From Planoprotostelium fungivorum (lineage: Eukaryota; Evosea; Variosea; Cavosteliida; Cavosteliaceae), in contig MDYQ01000261.1 in the NCBI GenBank assembly GCA_003024175.1, forward strand, positions 1-35,997: 35,997 bases of DNA. Reading direction: 5' to 3'. This document shows, piece by piece, positions 20,952 through 29,650 of the stretch (position 1 is the first letter of the stretch; every line of letters starts with the position of its first letter). The translations under genes and the position numbers were made by a program. Below the pieces are notes generated by a model. The model was given only the letters and a program-made list of their open reading frames with translations, did no database searches and was not told the origin of the DNA.

Positions 20952-22177
20952 TCAGAAGAGAGCCTTTGTTGCCGTTGTGACAGGGTGTTGGCACTGCCAC
21001 AGCCCACAGACAGTGTAGATACCATAAGCCATGAAGGGGAGGGAGATAAAGACAAGAGCTGCTGCTGAAGCCCACAGGGCGCTGCAGGTGGTATCGGTGA
21101 GAGACAGAGCAGTGCAGACGTAGACTGTTGGAGTCAATATGCATGATGGCGTGATGATGTGTCGCTCACGTGCAAGGTTGATGAGAATGTAGTTGGCAGC
21201 GAGGGGAGCGATGAAGACAAGGACGACCATGCATGAGAGACAGAGGACCCATGGGTTGACGAGGATCTCAGCGAGAGGCATGGAGAAGGTTCTGAACTGC
21301 ACGAGACGATCAGATGATGGAGACATGAGAAGAGACGATCGAGATGGAAGGTGGAAATGGAGGATGATTACCATGTCGATGGGAGATGAGAAGGTGGAAC
21401 CGTCGTGTTCGGCGGCCTTGGTCTCGACATGGCGGGAAAACTTCTGGTAGCTCTTGTGTAAATCTTCATCGGAGACATTGTCCAGAGTTCCCACGGCATC
21501 ATCTCGGATGTAGACGTAGCCGTTGTGCAAGTCGAAGACGGCATCTGTGGATGGTGAGAATGTGATATGGACATCGAGAATGGAGATTCTCACAAGTGTC
21601 GGCGGCGTTAGGGTTGTTGGAGTTGGCAAACGAGCTAACGGTGAAGGGGATGAACTTCTGGGGGCTGAACTTTTCCAAGATGGAGGCCATTGTGTTCATG
21701 TAAGGCAGGAAGGGCTTGATTCTGACTGCCTTGGACTTCTCATCGACTGGAGAGGATGAGTCACGATGTAAAAGGTCTCTGGACGGCTCACCGGAGATAA
21801 ACTGCTGTCCCTTGTGATCTTCGGTCAACCATTGTCCGTTGATGACGAGGACAAGAGCTCTCTGTTGTTGCAATGAGAGGGCGGATTGGACGTCGGCGGC
21901 ATCGACGTGAGCGGCAGACTTGAGGTTACCGGAGACGAGATCTCGAATGAGGCCAATGAGCTGCGAAAGTCTTTAGGATGGGCCCATTATACACGTCATA
22001 GAGTGGACTTACTCCCGAAGAAAAGGGATTGGCGGGCTCTTTCTCGAGCTTAGCCACGTGGTTCAAGAGCTTGCCGGCGAGAGGGGCAGCATCGAGGGTG
22101 ACCGGTCTGATATCCCGCAGACCAAATGCGGCGGCAGCGAAGAGGAAGAGGAGGGCGAGCTTGTAGATGGACTTCAT
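20952..22177 (-). CDS. Secretory-pathway membrane protein of unknown function
   Basis: Six exons (22177-22013, 21960-21792, 21746-21594, 21544-21372, 21296-21170, 21124-20952) give 319 residues. The N-terminus MKSIYKLALLFLFAAAAFGL is a clear signal peptide. About 200 residues of likely lumenal or outer domain follow (RALVLVINGQWLTED, FIPFTVSSFANSNNP, FDLHNGYVYIRDD). The C-terminal third is hydrophobic, with membrane spans at VLCLSCMVVLVFIAPLAANY and ALVFISLPFMAYGIYTV and a possible weaker one between. I do not recognise a family. AATAAA lies about 20 nt after the stop. The fifth intron (46 nt) could be read through, which would keep the frame only with a different sequence. Confidence 0.7.
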
Positions 22178-22555
22178 CTTTAGAAGATCAGCCGGATTCA
22201 CGTTGTCCGTGTGTCTCACCGTTGTTCGTTGGATTGAGGTATGGCCTAAGGACCACCCATTTCATTGCAATGAAACGTAATGACAGGCAGCCGCTATCTT
22301 TTGACAAGGAACCTCCCTCATTCAAATGAGCATCGTCTTCTTGCGATCACTCGAAAACATCTTCTCAATATCATTTCTATGATTGTGGTGATGGTCGGGC
22401 TTCTGAATAATGGTGGTGGAATTTAGATGTTTATTGATGTGATGAAGATGATGTCCACAATATAATAGACATCTTACGTCTTCGATATGTTCTCATTATC
22501 AATCGATCTTGATCAAGAATATGGATCAAAAGGAGATGGTGACGTTACATACATT
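22178..22555. other. Intergenic region between two minus-strand genes
   Basis: It holds the 3' flank of the cyclin gene and the promoter of the membrane-protein gene. I see no exon and no clear TATA box; AT-rich stretches occur at 22360-22460. Confidence 0.4.
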
Positions 22556-23251
22556 TTATATCTTCAATGTATTCTTACTTTCGCCCGTTGATCGGTAGAG
22601 GAGCGCTTCATCTTCCGATACAAACAGAGAATACTCTAACGCCGACAGAAACTTCCACTCGAAATCCATCAGAGCCAATCGGTCGACCCCACAGACGATG
22701 GAAGTCTGTCTCAAGTTGATGCCAGAGTCCGACCAGAATTTAATGGCCAAGATGGAGGCCATGAAGAGTAGCGGCACCAGATATCGTCTCTCTACCTTCC
22801 CCCTCTTCTTGATGTATCGATCGGTATAGACAAGTACCGGAATGTAGAACCTCGTTGGATGATTCCTCAGCTCAAAAATCCCCAGGATCACGTCTGTCGC
22901 CTGCGTCGTCTCCATCGGCGTAAGATCTTCTCCATCCTCCAGCCACCCCTTTGAGAAGATGTTGACGAAGTCGTATAGCTGCCCCTCTGTGATGTCTGAT
23001 GTCGTTTCTCCATGGATTGGAAGCCGTAATCGTGTCCCCCACAAGAGAGTGTCGATCTCTGATTGCAGTTGTCTCATTTCCTCCTCCGTCAGGCCTTCTA
23101 TCTGCGAGCACGACCGAGATCTCTGATGCAGCGGTGACACCGTCCTCGGCGATCCACTCTCTCGTTGCGGTCTGGCCTCCATCACGTCTAACGATAAGAA
23201 CTGCAGCTCTTGCAGTCTGGAACCCGTCGGCTGACTGACGACCTGTGCCAT
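22556..23251 (-). CDS. PHO80-like cyclin
   Basis: A single exon of 231 residues. After a Ser/Arg-rich N-terminus the cyclin box runs from about 90: FYIPVLVYTDRYIKKRG, LVPLLFMASILAIKFWSD, SIVCGVDRLALMDFEWKFL and SALEYSLFVSEDEALLY. The order D-RY, ASxLAIKFW and the LE..FL..L.YSLFVS helix is the signature of the PHO80/PCL/cyclin Y group, which activates Pho85- or Cdk5-type kinases in nutrient or membrane signalling. The kinase partner is not in this window. It is the only long intron-less gene among those recognised here. Confidence 0.85.
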   Translation of the reverse strand: MAQVVSQPTGSRLQELQFLSLDVMEARPQRESGSPRTVSPLHQRSRSCSQIEGLTEEEMRQLQSEIDTLLWGTRLRLPIHGETTSDITEGQLYDFVNIFSKGWLEDGEDLTPMETTQATDVILGIFELRNHPTRFYIPVLVYTDRYIKKRGKVERRYLVPLLFMASILAIKFWSDSGINLRQTSIVCGVDRLALMDFEWKFLSALEYSLFVSEDEALLYRSTGESKNTLKI

Positions 23252-23658
23252 GTCTTTGATGTGAAACCTGCCTCTCCTCTCACGTAGTTGTCAGAATGTC
23301 TCCACCACGACTCCTGCCCCTTTTCTCTCTCGTGTGGGAAATCCTGAGCAGTTTCCTCCTCTTTACCGCAGCTGGCCCTATGGTGGCGGCCATTCTTTGG
23401 GACAAAGGCCCCAGGGATCGTGGGTGCGCCGATATAAAGCTCGCGGCACGTGTAGCCAGACAGTTCCACGATGTGAATCGCACCGCCACAAAGTTAAGAG
23501 GTGAGAGGTGACAGAGCGGGGGTACTAAACAAAGATCGGGGGCAGGTAGAAGACTATCCTCTCTATAGAACGGTCTCTATTTATGTGTTATGAATATTCT
23601 CCCGTCTCTTCTATTTTGAAGACGATCTCGATCTATTTTCAAGTATGAACGCAGCTCT
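23252..23658. other. Intergenic region between CHERP-like and cyclin genes
   Basis: Holds the 3' flank of the CHERP-like gene and the promoter of the cyclin gene (both minus). A plus-strand frame of 71 residues (23296-23511) has a hydrophobic start but no splice or motif support. TATAAA occurs near 23434 on the plus strand. Confidence 0.35.
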
Positions 23659-25987
23659 TTATCTCTTCGTGGGGCATTCTTTCGAAGTGTGACCGCTCTT
23701 GTTACAGATGAAGCAGCTGTTGACCGTCTGTTCTATCCTCGTGTGGTACTTTGAACTCTTTGTCAGGCGGAAAGAAGAGAAAGGGTCTTCTGATGATCCT
23801 GCCCCAAGTCCCAATCTCTCTCCACTGCTGAACGCCGCCGAACCATCCAGCCGGGTGCCGGAATTGGGACTAAACCCTTTCAGCTGCTTTTCTCGAAATT
23901 TTCTCTGAACGTTCTACACTCACTCGAAGGTGTTGATGTCCCGCCCACCGACTCGGTTTCCCCTGACATTTCCACGACTTCTCGAAGATTGGGACTGAGG
24001 TAGAACGGGTAGTGATGTCCTTGGGGGTGTCCTCGGTGGACTTGGACTCCTGGAGGGGGAGCGTGAGTCCGGTGATCGAGACCTGGATCGGTCATTTTTT
24101 TCTTCCATTGTGGTACGATGGAAGAGAATGAAAGAATAGAAGGAAAAAAGAGAAAAGAAGAAGAAAAGAGAAAAGAAGGAAAAAAGAGAAAAGAAGAAGA
24201 AAAGAGAAAAGAAGAAGAAAAGAGAAAAGAAGAAGAAGAGAAGGAAAAAAGAGAAAAGAAGAGAAGAAGAAGAGAAAAAGAACGCACCTTGAACGAGACT
24301 TGGGTCGATGCAGACGATCCAATCTACGATCGTTCAACGACAAATCGTCAAGTCATCCCCACCTCTCCTTCTCTTCCGTCACTCTCAACGCAAACTCCAC
24401 CTTCTTCTTCAACAGCTGCAAGTCGAGTTCTTTCTCTCCGCTCGTTGTCACCCTCAACGGTGCAGGCCTCGGCAACTCTCTCGCATCTACCTTCTGGTAG
24501 CCCTGTCCGGGGTGGGTCTTTAGATATTCGAAGACTTGGGAGAAGCTGACGTCGGTTGTAACGGCTTGACCCTGGAAAGAGTGAGAATCGGTGGAAATTT
24601 CGGGGAAAGACCTCGGAGGGGGGTGGGAGGGAGGGTGGGGCCGAGGGGGGAGCGGGGGGTTCGGATAATATCATCGGATCGGGCGTTGTAGATGGGGGTG
24701 CGGGTGGTCGACCCTGCGGTGTCCCTCCACCGCTCACCTGTCGCCGTCAATTTTCCTGGAATTTTCCCATACGTCACCATTCTGTGGATATCATCCAACA
24801 CCTTCTCGTCGTAGATCTTTCTCGTCTTCCACAAATTGATGATCTGAACAATAAATCATTTTCTCTCCATTTTATTTCGACATTCGCTCACCTTGTTCAC
24901 CTGCTTGACGTTCTCTTCTCTCGGTTCACTATGGTAGACGATTGAGAGGGCCCTGGGAAGCAGAGGGAGGAGTGAGGCACTGAATGGATCTAATCTCCCT
25001 TCCTTCCTCTCCTTCTCACTTGATTCTTCAGTGGGTTGTCATGGAGATATCTCACCAGAAGTACAAGACGTCGTTGAGAAGGAAGATGGCGGCGAGTTTA
25101 GAGGGTGGAGGATAAAGAGGGTCCTCTATCTTCTGGCAGATTCTCTTGCAGATGGAATCGTGTTGGGACATATTCTCCATGATCCAATTCTTAGCGCTCT
25201 ATTTATAGTTGAGAATCGAAATTTCGATACGTCGAGGTACATTTTCACTTCAACACGAAATTTCGGTAATTCGATGTGAAATTTCGATTCGAATGTGGGC
25301 TCACCTTTATGAATGCACTGGTGGCATTCATTTCAAAGAGAATCTTCTCTAGCTCGTCCGGAGGGTGGTATGGCGTCGCAACCAAATGAGACGGTGGCAC
25401 CATCATGGGAGGGGGTGGAGCGGGGTAGCCAGGGTTCACGTGAGGTGGCACAAACATTTGTGCCGGTGGTACGTGGGGTGGTACCAATTGTGGTTGTCGG
25501 GTCGACAGACGGAATCGATAATAATTAAATCTGAATAAAATCATTTTCACGATTTTCCGTCTTCTCACTTGTCGGGGTGAGAGAAGAGGAAAGAGAAGGG
25601 GGTGTTGGGATCTTTCATCACTGTCTCTTCTGATGCTGGTCCATGCTTCATGACGAACTCGATGAGCTTCTCGGTCAGATTCAATTCTTCCGGCGCTGAT
25701 GTGATGTCATCTCGATGTTCAGAACCTGAGACGACTCACTCATGTTTGGTGGAGGTGGGATGTTTGGGGGAGGCATCTGATTGATTGTGTCATGGATGAT
25801 GGACTGTGATGGGATTTCTCACGCGATAGATTGGAGGTGGTTGACTGTATGGGAGTTGGTCTAATGGAGGACCTGGAGGACCTCTGTAGAAGTTGGCATG
25901 ATGAGGTGGTGGCGTGGGTTGAGCGTATTCTGGCGTCATTCTGGGCGATATATTTGGGTGATGGTGAGGTGGTTGTCCGTTATACAT
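23659..25987 (-). CDS. CHERP: CHERP-like splicing factor (SURP, CID, SR-rich, CCHC knuckle)
   Basis: Eleven exons (25987-25823, 25776-25740, 25695-25569, 25530-25305, 25198-25056, 24979-24892, 24843-24738, 24564-24363, 24323-24288, 24082-23924, 23869-23659) give 499 residues. The N-terminus is Pro/His-rich. The SURP domain reads LTEKLIEFVMKHGPASEE, FSFLFSHPDKFNYYRFRL, close to CHERP. The CID/RPR domain follows (NWIMENMSQHD, AAIFLLNDVLYF, VNKIINLWKTRKIYDEKVL), then an SR-rich run (RSRSPDSRSPSRSPSPPR), then GLGAGSSEDPFSSFR and KSSKYHTRIE, matching the CHERP tail. Human CHERP has a G-patch before that tail; here only LGLGAG remains. The last 20 residues add a zinc knuckle, CFICNKSGHTSKEC. The family acts with U2 snRNP in branch-site recognition. 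The intron before the SR exon is a very long pyrimidine tract. Confidence 0.88.
24119..24282 (+). repeat. Purine (GAA/AAAGAG) tract, pyrimidine on the transcribed gene's sense strand
   Basis: About 160 nt of almost pure A and G on the plus strand, built of GAAGAAGAAAAGAG-type units. It is the intron 24287-24083 of the CHERP-like gene, where the sense strand is TTC/TCT-rich. Open frames through it (Lys/Glu-rich or Ser/Phe-rich) are artefacts. Confidence 0.9.
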
Positions 25988-26080
25988 GATTTACTGTCGC
26001 AAGGTTGATATCCAATCATCAATTAGAGGAAGACGTGTCGATTAGCGTGAGATATAGAAGATGGAGAAGAAGGAGTTCGT

Positions 26081-26389
26081 ATGAGGTCAAACATCAAGAC
26101 GATGATTGAAAACACACCACGTCAGATCAGGAATGCAGACCAAGTGGATATCCTATTCTACGTGATCGTTCAGACAACTTCACCTGCGTAAGTGATTTGA
26201 AACGAAATGAGATCAGCACGAGCTGATCTTGCCAGTTGTAACGAGTCACCAGTTTTTAAAGATTTTTATACAAGTCATGTTGCGGTGTATTGTTCCATTT
26301 CAGTATGCCACAGTGTCGATCCAATTCAGTTGATTCATTCTTCATCAGAAGACGCATACGCATTCAGTACATCCAACGCAGACGGTTGA
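26081..26389 (+). CDS. Small hypothetical protein
   Basis: Two exons (26081-26187 and 26236-26389) give 86 residues: MRSNIKTMIENTPRQI, VDILFYVIVQTTSP, then a Ser-rich C-terminus. Splice sites are a canonical GTAAG donor and GCCAG acceptor, and the phase joins. The start is 94 nt from the divergent start of the CHERP-like gene and the stop is 98 nt from the convergent stop of the ISY1-like gene. No family is recognised. Confidence 0.45.
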
Positions 26390-26486
26390 CTAGATGAGAT
26401 ATTTGTCTTTCCTTCCTCGTGTGTTACCTGGTTCTCCTCTTGATCTAACAGGGGAGTCGCGATCTCTGATTCGATCTGTCGATCAC

Positions 26487-27208
26487 TCAGATGATGAGAT
26501 CGTGGGTCATTGAGAACACCTTTTTTGATTTTGTCTCCTCTATATTCTCATCTGCTGCCCTCTTACCCAGCGTGGTCTCTGTTGAAGGATGGAAGGTCTC
26601 ATTTTGTAGTTCCAGCAAGTATTTCTCTGCTTCTTCTGTCCCTTGGCGCTGTCACGCGTCAGATGATGTAATAGGATTGATGTCATGAGGACGATGACAA
26701 GGAATGCTTCTCACAATAGCTTGGAGTTTCTTCTTTGACACGTACGCATGGGGCTCTCCAGGAATACCAAGGGTGTGCGGATCTAATTGGATGCACTTCT
26801 TCACCCATCTCCTCCACTCGTTCTGCAATGCCTCTAATCTCTCTGTCATCGAATCAGCCGTGGTTTCCATCACCGTGAGACACAACATCACCTTCAAACT
26901 CCTGCAGTTTAGAGTCTTTGTAATTTCTGATCCCAGACAAGTGTCTCAGGCAGAAGCGAATCTCCCTCTTTATGTCTGGAATCCATCTTCTGATCTCGGC
27001 TGCTGATTTGACCTCGTGCTAAGATGCATCAGCGACATCTGTGTGGATCTGGATTGTTTACCAGTCGAGGTCTCTTCTCTGTGTTGTTCGCATCTGACGA
27101 ACATCAGATGGGCCTGATAAATCAACACCAGAGACCACCTTCTTCAGCCTTCTTGGCCAATAATAATCGATTCAATCCTGTCAGATTCTTCTCACTGTTT
27201 CTGGCCAT
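26487..27208 (-). CDS. ISY1: ISY1-like pre-mRNA splicing factor
   Basis: Five exons (27208-27139, 27093-27037, 26999-26892, 26842-26715, 26648-26487) give 174 residues. The N-terminus MARNSEKNLTGLNRLLLAKK is the ISY1 hallmark (MARNxEK), followed by EEDANNTEKRPRL and an amphipathic region EIRRWIPDIKREIR, then RNYKDSKLQEFEERLEALQ and NEWRRWVKKCIQLD, which align with the ISY1 core. ISY1 sits in the Prp19-associated part of the catalytic spliceosome near the active site. The protein is shorter and more diverged than animal ISY1, which is over 280 residues. The donor of exon 2 (GTCGCT) is weak and is inferred from phase. Confidence 0.75.
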
Positions 27209-27326
27209 CACATTGAGCTGTCTTGATCGAGATGTTTGTGATGAATAAATTCCAACAACAACCATCTTGTCACAAATCGCACGCTGTCATCTTACTGAGA
27301 GAAGAGAGGTCAACTCGATCCGTTGG

Positions 27327-27332
27327 TTTATT
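27327..27332 (-). terminator. AATAAA poly(A) signal of the hypothetical gene at 27367-27687
   Basis: AATAAA on the minus strand, about 35 nt after the stop of the upstream minus-strand gene and 118 nt before the ISY1-like start. Confidence 0.5.
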
Positions 27333-27366
27333 CTCTTTACAATGTACAATCAGGAGGAGCTCCTCC

Positions 27367-27687
27367 TCAAATCCACAGACGGCCCAAATGCGAGCCCCAA
27401 GGATTGTTGTCCTCGTTCCAAAAGACGCCGGTTCCCGCACATTGGCTCGTCTTAAGCATCGAAAATGAGTCGCTAATATCATCTTCATCTTGTCTCTCTG
27501 GTGTATCAGGTACGAAGAGGATTTCATAGCTGGGCTCCCTCTGTGGTAGGACTCTCGTGGTTGGCTTTCCGCCCAGAACCAGGTCTTCAGTGTGCTCGTG
27601 TGGCATTGGGTTGAATCGCATGAAGTTGTGAACGAGTCTGGAGAGGTCCATCTTGTCTTCTGCTGGGTGGTTTCGAACTGAAAGCAT
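27367..27687 (-). CDS. Hypothetical acidic protein
   Basis: A single open frame of 106 residues. It begins MLSVRNHPAEDKMDLSRL, or could begin 12 residues later at MDLSRLV. It has VHNFMRFNPMPHEHTEDL, a EPSYEILFVPDTPERQDEDD stretch and ends GSHLGRLWI. I recognise no domain. An AT-rich TATTTATTGG lies about 105 nt upstream on the minus strand and AATAAA follows the stop, which supports a transcription unit. An upstream exon in another frame is possible. Confidence 0.5.
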   Translation of the reverse strand: MLSVRNHPAEDKMDLSRLVHNFMRFNPMPHEHTEDLVLGGKPTTRVLPQREPSYEILFVPDTPERQDEDDISDSFSMLKTSQCAGTGVFWNEDNNPWGSHLGRLWI

Positions 27688-28374
27688 CAGAGTCTTGGCG
27701 CCACAGCGCCCTGTGTTTCTGCATGACAGAGAGAGGTCTCAAATTCGAGAGAAACACAGAGAAACAATCTCCTTGTCCTTCAACTGAATCCAATAAATAC
27801 GGTTGATTATCGTATTAACAACGTGAGCGTGGCTAGTTCTAAGCTCTCGATAGGCTCTATGTTCTTCCAAATATGCATAGGTTGGCAGAAGCAACTGCCC
27901 AAGCTCTTACAAGAGGATCTATCTTTTTCAACAGATGTTCGACGTCTCTACGTGACAAGCTTATGGGTCAAGTCTATGGGCTCTCTGAAACTTGAATGAA
28001 ATAAGACTCTTTGATGATCTATTCATCATCAGAGACCGATCATCGATATAGGGAGGACAGGTGGATCTGTCACTGTGGTTTGACCAATTCGATCATGACG
28101 AACATGGATCCCCTTGAAGACGTCAGGTAGCCCATAGGACTCGTATTCTCACACGCTGGTTAGTAGGACGAAGAGGAGCTTGGTTGAACTTTGCATTTCC
28201 GTTGTCTCGTACACTGAAGTGATACCTCTGAAGAAGGAATTTTACCTCGGTCATGGAGGACATCAAATGGTCATTTGATGAAATTGTCATTACGTACCAT
28301 CTAATTCGTGGTTGTTTGTAGACGGGCTTTTCCTGGAAGGACGTCATCCATTGTGAGTGACGATCGAGACAATC
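27688..28374. other. Intergenic region with a possible tiny gene
   Basis: The region separates divergent genes. On the plus strand ATG at 27859 opens 46 residues to 27999 (MFFQICIGWQKQLPKL, RRLYVTSLWVKSMG) with no homology that I recognise. 28020-28370 holds short frames only. Evidence for a gene is weak. Confidence 0.3.
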
Positions 28375-29618
28375 ATGCCCTATCAACTTATCCCGAAAGA
28401 CAAAACAAGATCAACCATCCTGCTCTCGTGAGTACGACGATGCATCTGACTGACATTCATACAATGCAGACAAGGAGAGAATTCGATCGGAAGGAGGAAC
28501 CTACCTCAGAAAGACAATCGAGTCAGTCGTAGACAGGTGGATCATTGTGTCGTAAATTCATTCTTATCATACACAGATCCGAATCACTGTGGATGCCGGG
28601 AGCATACTGTTGACACAGGTAATCAAAGACATAACGTGAACAATATCGGGTGAATGTATCTTAGGAAGGAACTCATCCGATCGTCTTCTACTCCACGGAG
28701 GGAAAGAAGGTGGAGCTCAAGCGAAGAGATGTGATGGAAATCCACGAGGGAGACTCCTTCGGTCTTCTCTTCGGAGAGTACACCTACACCCTTCAGAAGA
28801 GTGAGATCATCTCTATGGACATCACCGATGTCTGATTGACACCGTCGTTAGAGTTGGGCAAGATGAGCGATGCAGACATCTTCAAAAGCCTCGAAGAAGA
28901 TCCAGACATGAAGATCTTAGAAGAGGCCGAACGGGCCAGCAAGAAGGCGAAAGAGACTCTATCACAGATAAAATCTTCCAAGAAGCAGCCGTCACAGCCC
29001 GTGAGCGTCAAAAAATCAGAGAAGAAATCATCGGTGAGCGTGATCACGACAAAATGAAATTGATGGAAGCAGGAATCACCTAAAACATCGGATCATCAAC
29101 AACCCAAGGATGAGGTGATATGATGTCATCGAATGAGATGGACGTCTGAAGATGAGACAGGAGGGAGATGAAGCACTGGCCAGAAAGTTGGACGCTCTCA
29201 TCAACTCCCAGGATGACGTCGCCGACAGTGACGAAACTCTGGCTCGCCATCTACAAGAAGAAGAAGAGAGGGAAGAGAAGAAGAGACAAGAGAAGAAGAG
29301 AGAAGAAGAGAGGAAGGAGAAGAAAGAAAAGAGCAAGAAGAGGAGGAGCTTGGGAAGAGACGTGAAGAAGAGACAAAAGTATGAAGACCCGGAGGCCGAG
29401 ATGTTCAGCAGCGGAAGCGACTGGGATGGAGTGAGTTGAAGGCATGGATCGATCGAGTTGACGCAGACAAGGAACCAGAGGACGATATAGAGGACCCCGA
29501 CGTCGATGATGATGATGTGATGGAGATCGATGGACCGAAGGAGAAACCTCTTTGTCATTACGGCTCGAAATGCTACAGAGAGAATCCCAATCACAGGGCA
29601 CAATTCAGACACGAATGA
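28375..29618 (+). CDS. FHA domain and PAR-binding zinc finger (PBZ) protein, APLF-like
   Basis: Eight exons (28375-28427, 28470-28536, 28577-28618, 28665-28800, 28852-29033, 29073-29114, 29161-29430, 29472-29618) give 312 residues. Residues 1-100 form an APLF/PNKP-type FHA: STILLSQGENSIGRRNLP, KDNRVSRRQIRITV, EGTHPIVFYS, HEGDSFGLLFGEYTYTL. Residues 105-160 are a charged helix. Two LAR..L segments follow (DEALARKLDALI, DETLARHLQEEEE), then a Lys/Arg/Glu-rich helix and an acidic stretch. The last 23 residues are a PBZ finger, PLCHYGSKCYRENPNHRAQF, with the C-x5-C-x6-H pattern and a final His. In known proteins FHA binds CK2-phosphorylated XRCC partners and PBZ binds poly(ADP-ribose), so a role in DNA strand-break repair is likely. 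AATAAA lies 9 nt after the stop. Confidence 0.9.
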
Positions 29619-29627
29619 AAACAGCGA

Positions 29628-29633
29628 AATAAA
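29628..29633 (+). terminator. AATAAA poly(A) signal of the FHA-PBZ gene
   Basis: AATAAA 9 nt after the TGA at 29616-29618, only 20 nt from the convergent SMYD stop. Confidence 0.6.
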
Positions 29634-29650
29634 TCCTCTCTTCTTCCCTT

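Noticed and set aside
24118-24549. Lys/Glu-rich plus-strand frame of 143 residues
   Set aside because: It is the antisense of the pyrimidine intron and neighbouring exons of the CHERP-like gene.
27587-27793. Minus-strand frame beginning MDSVEGQ
   Set aside because: The first codon is TTG, not ATG, and the frame overlaps the better-supported 27367-27687 frame.
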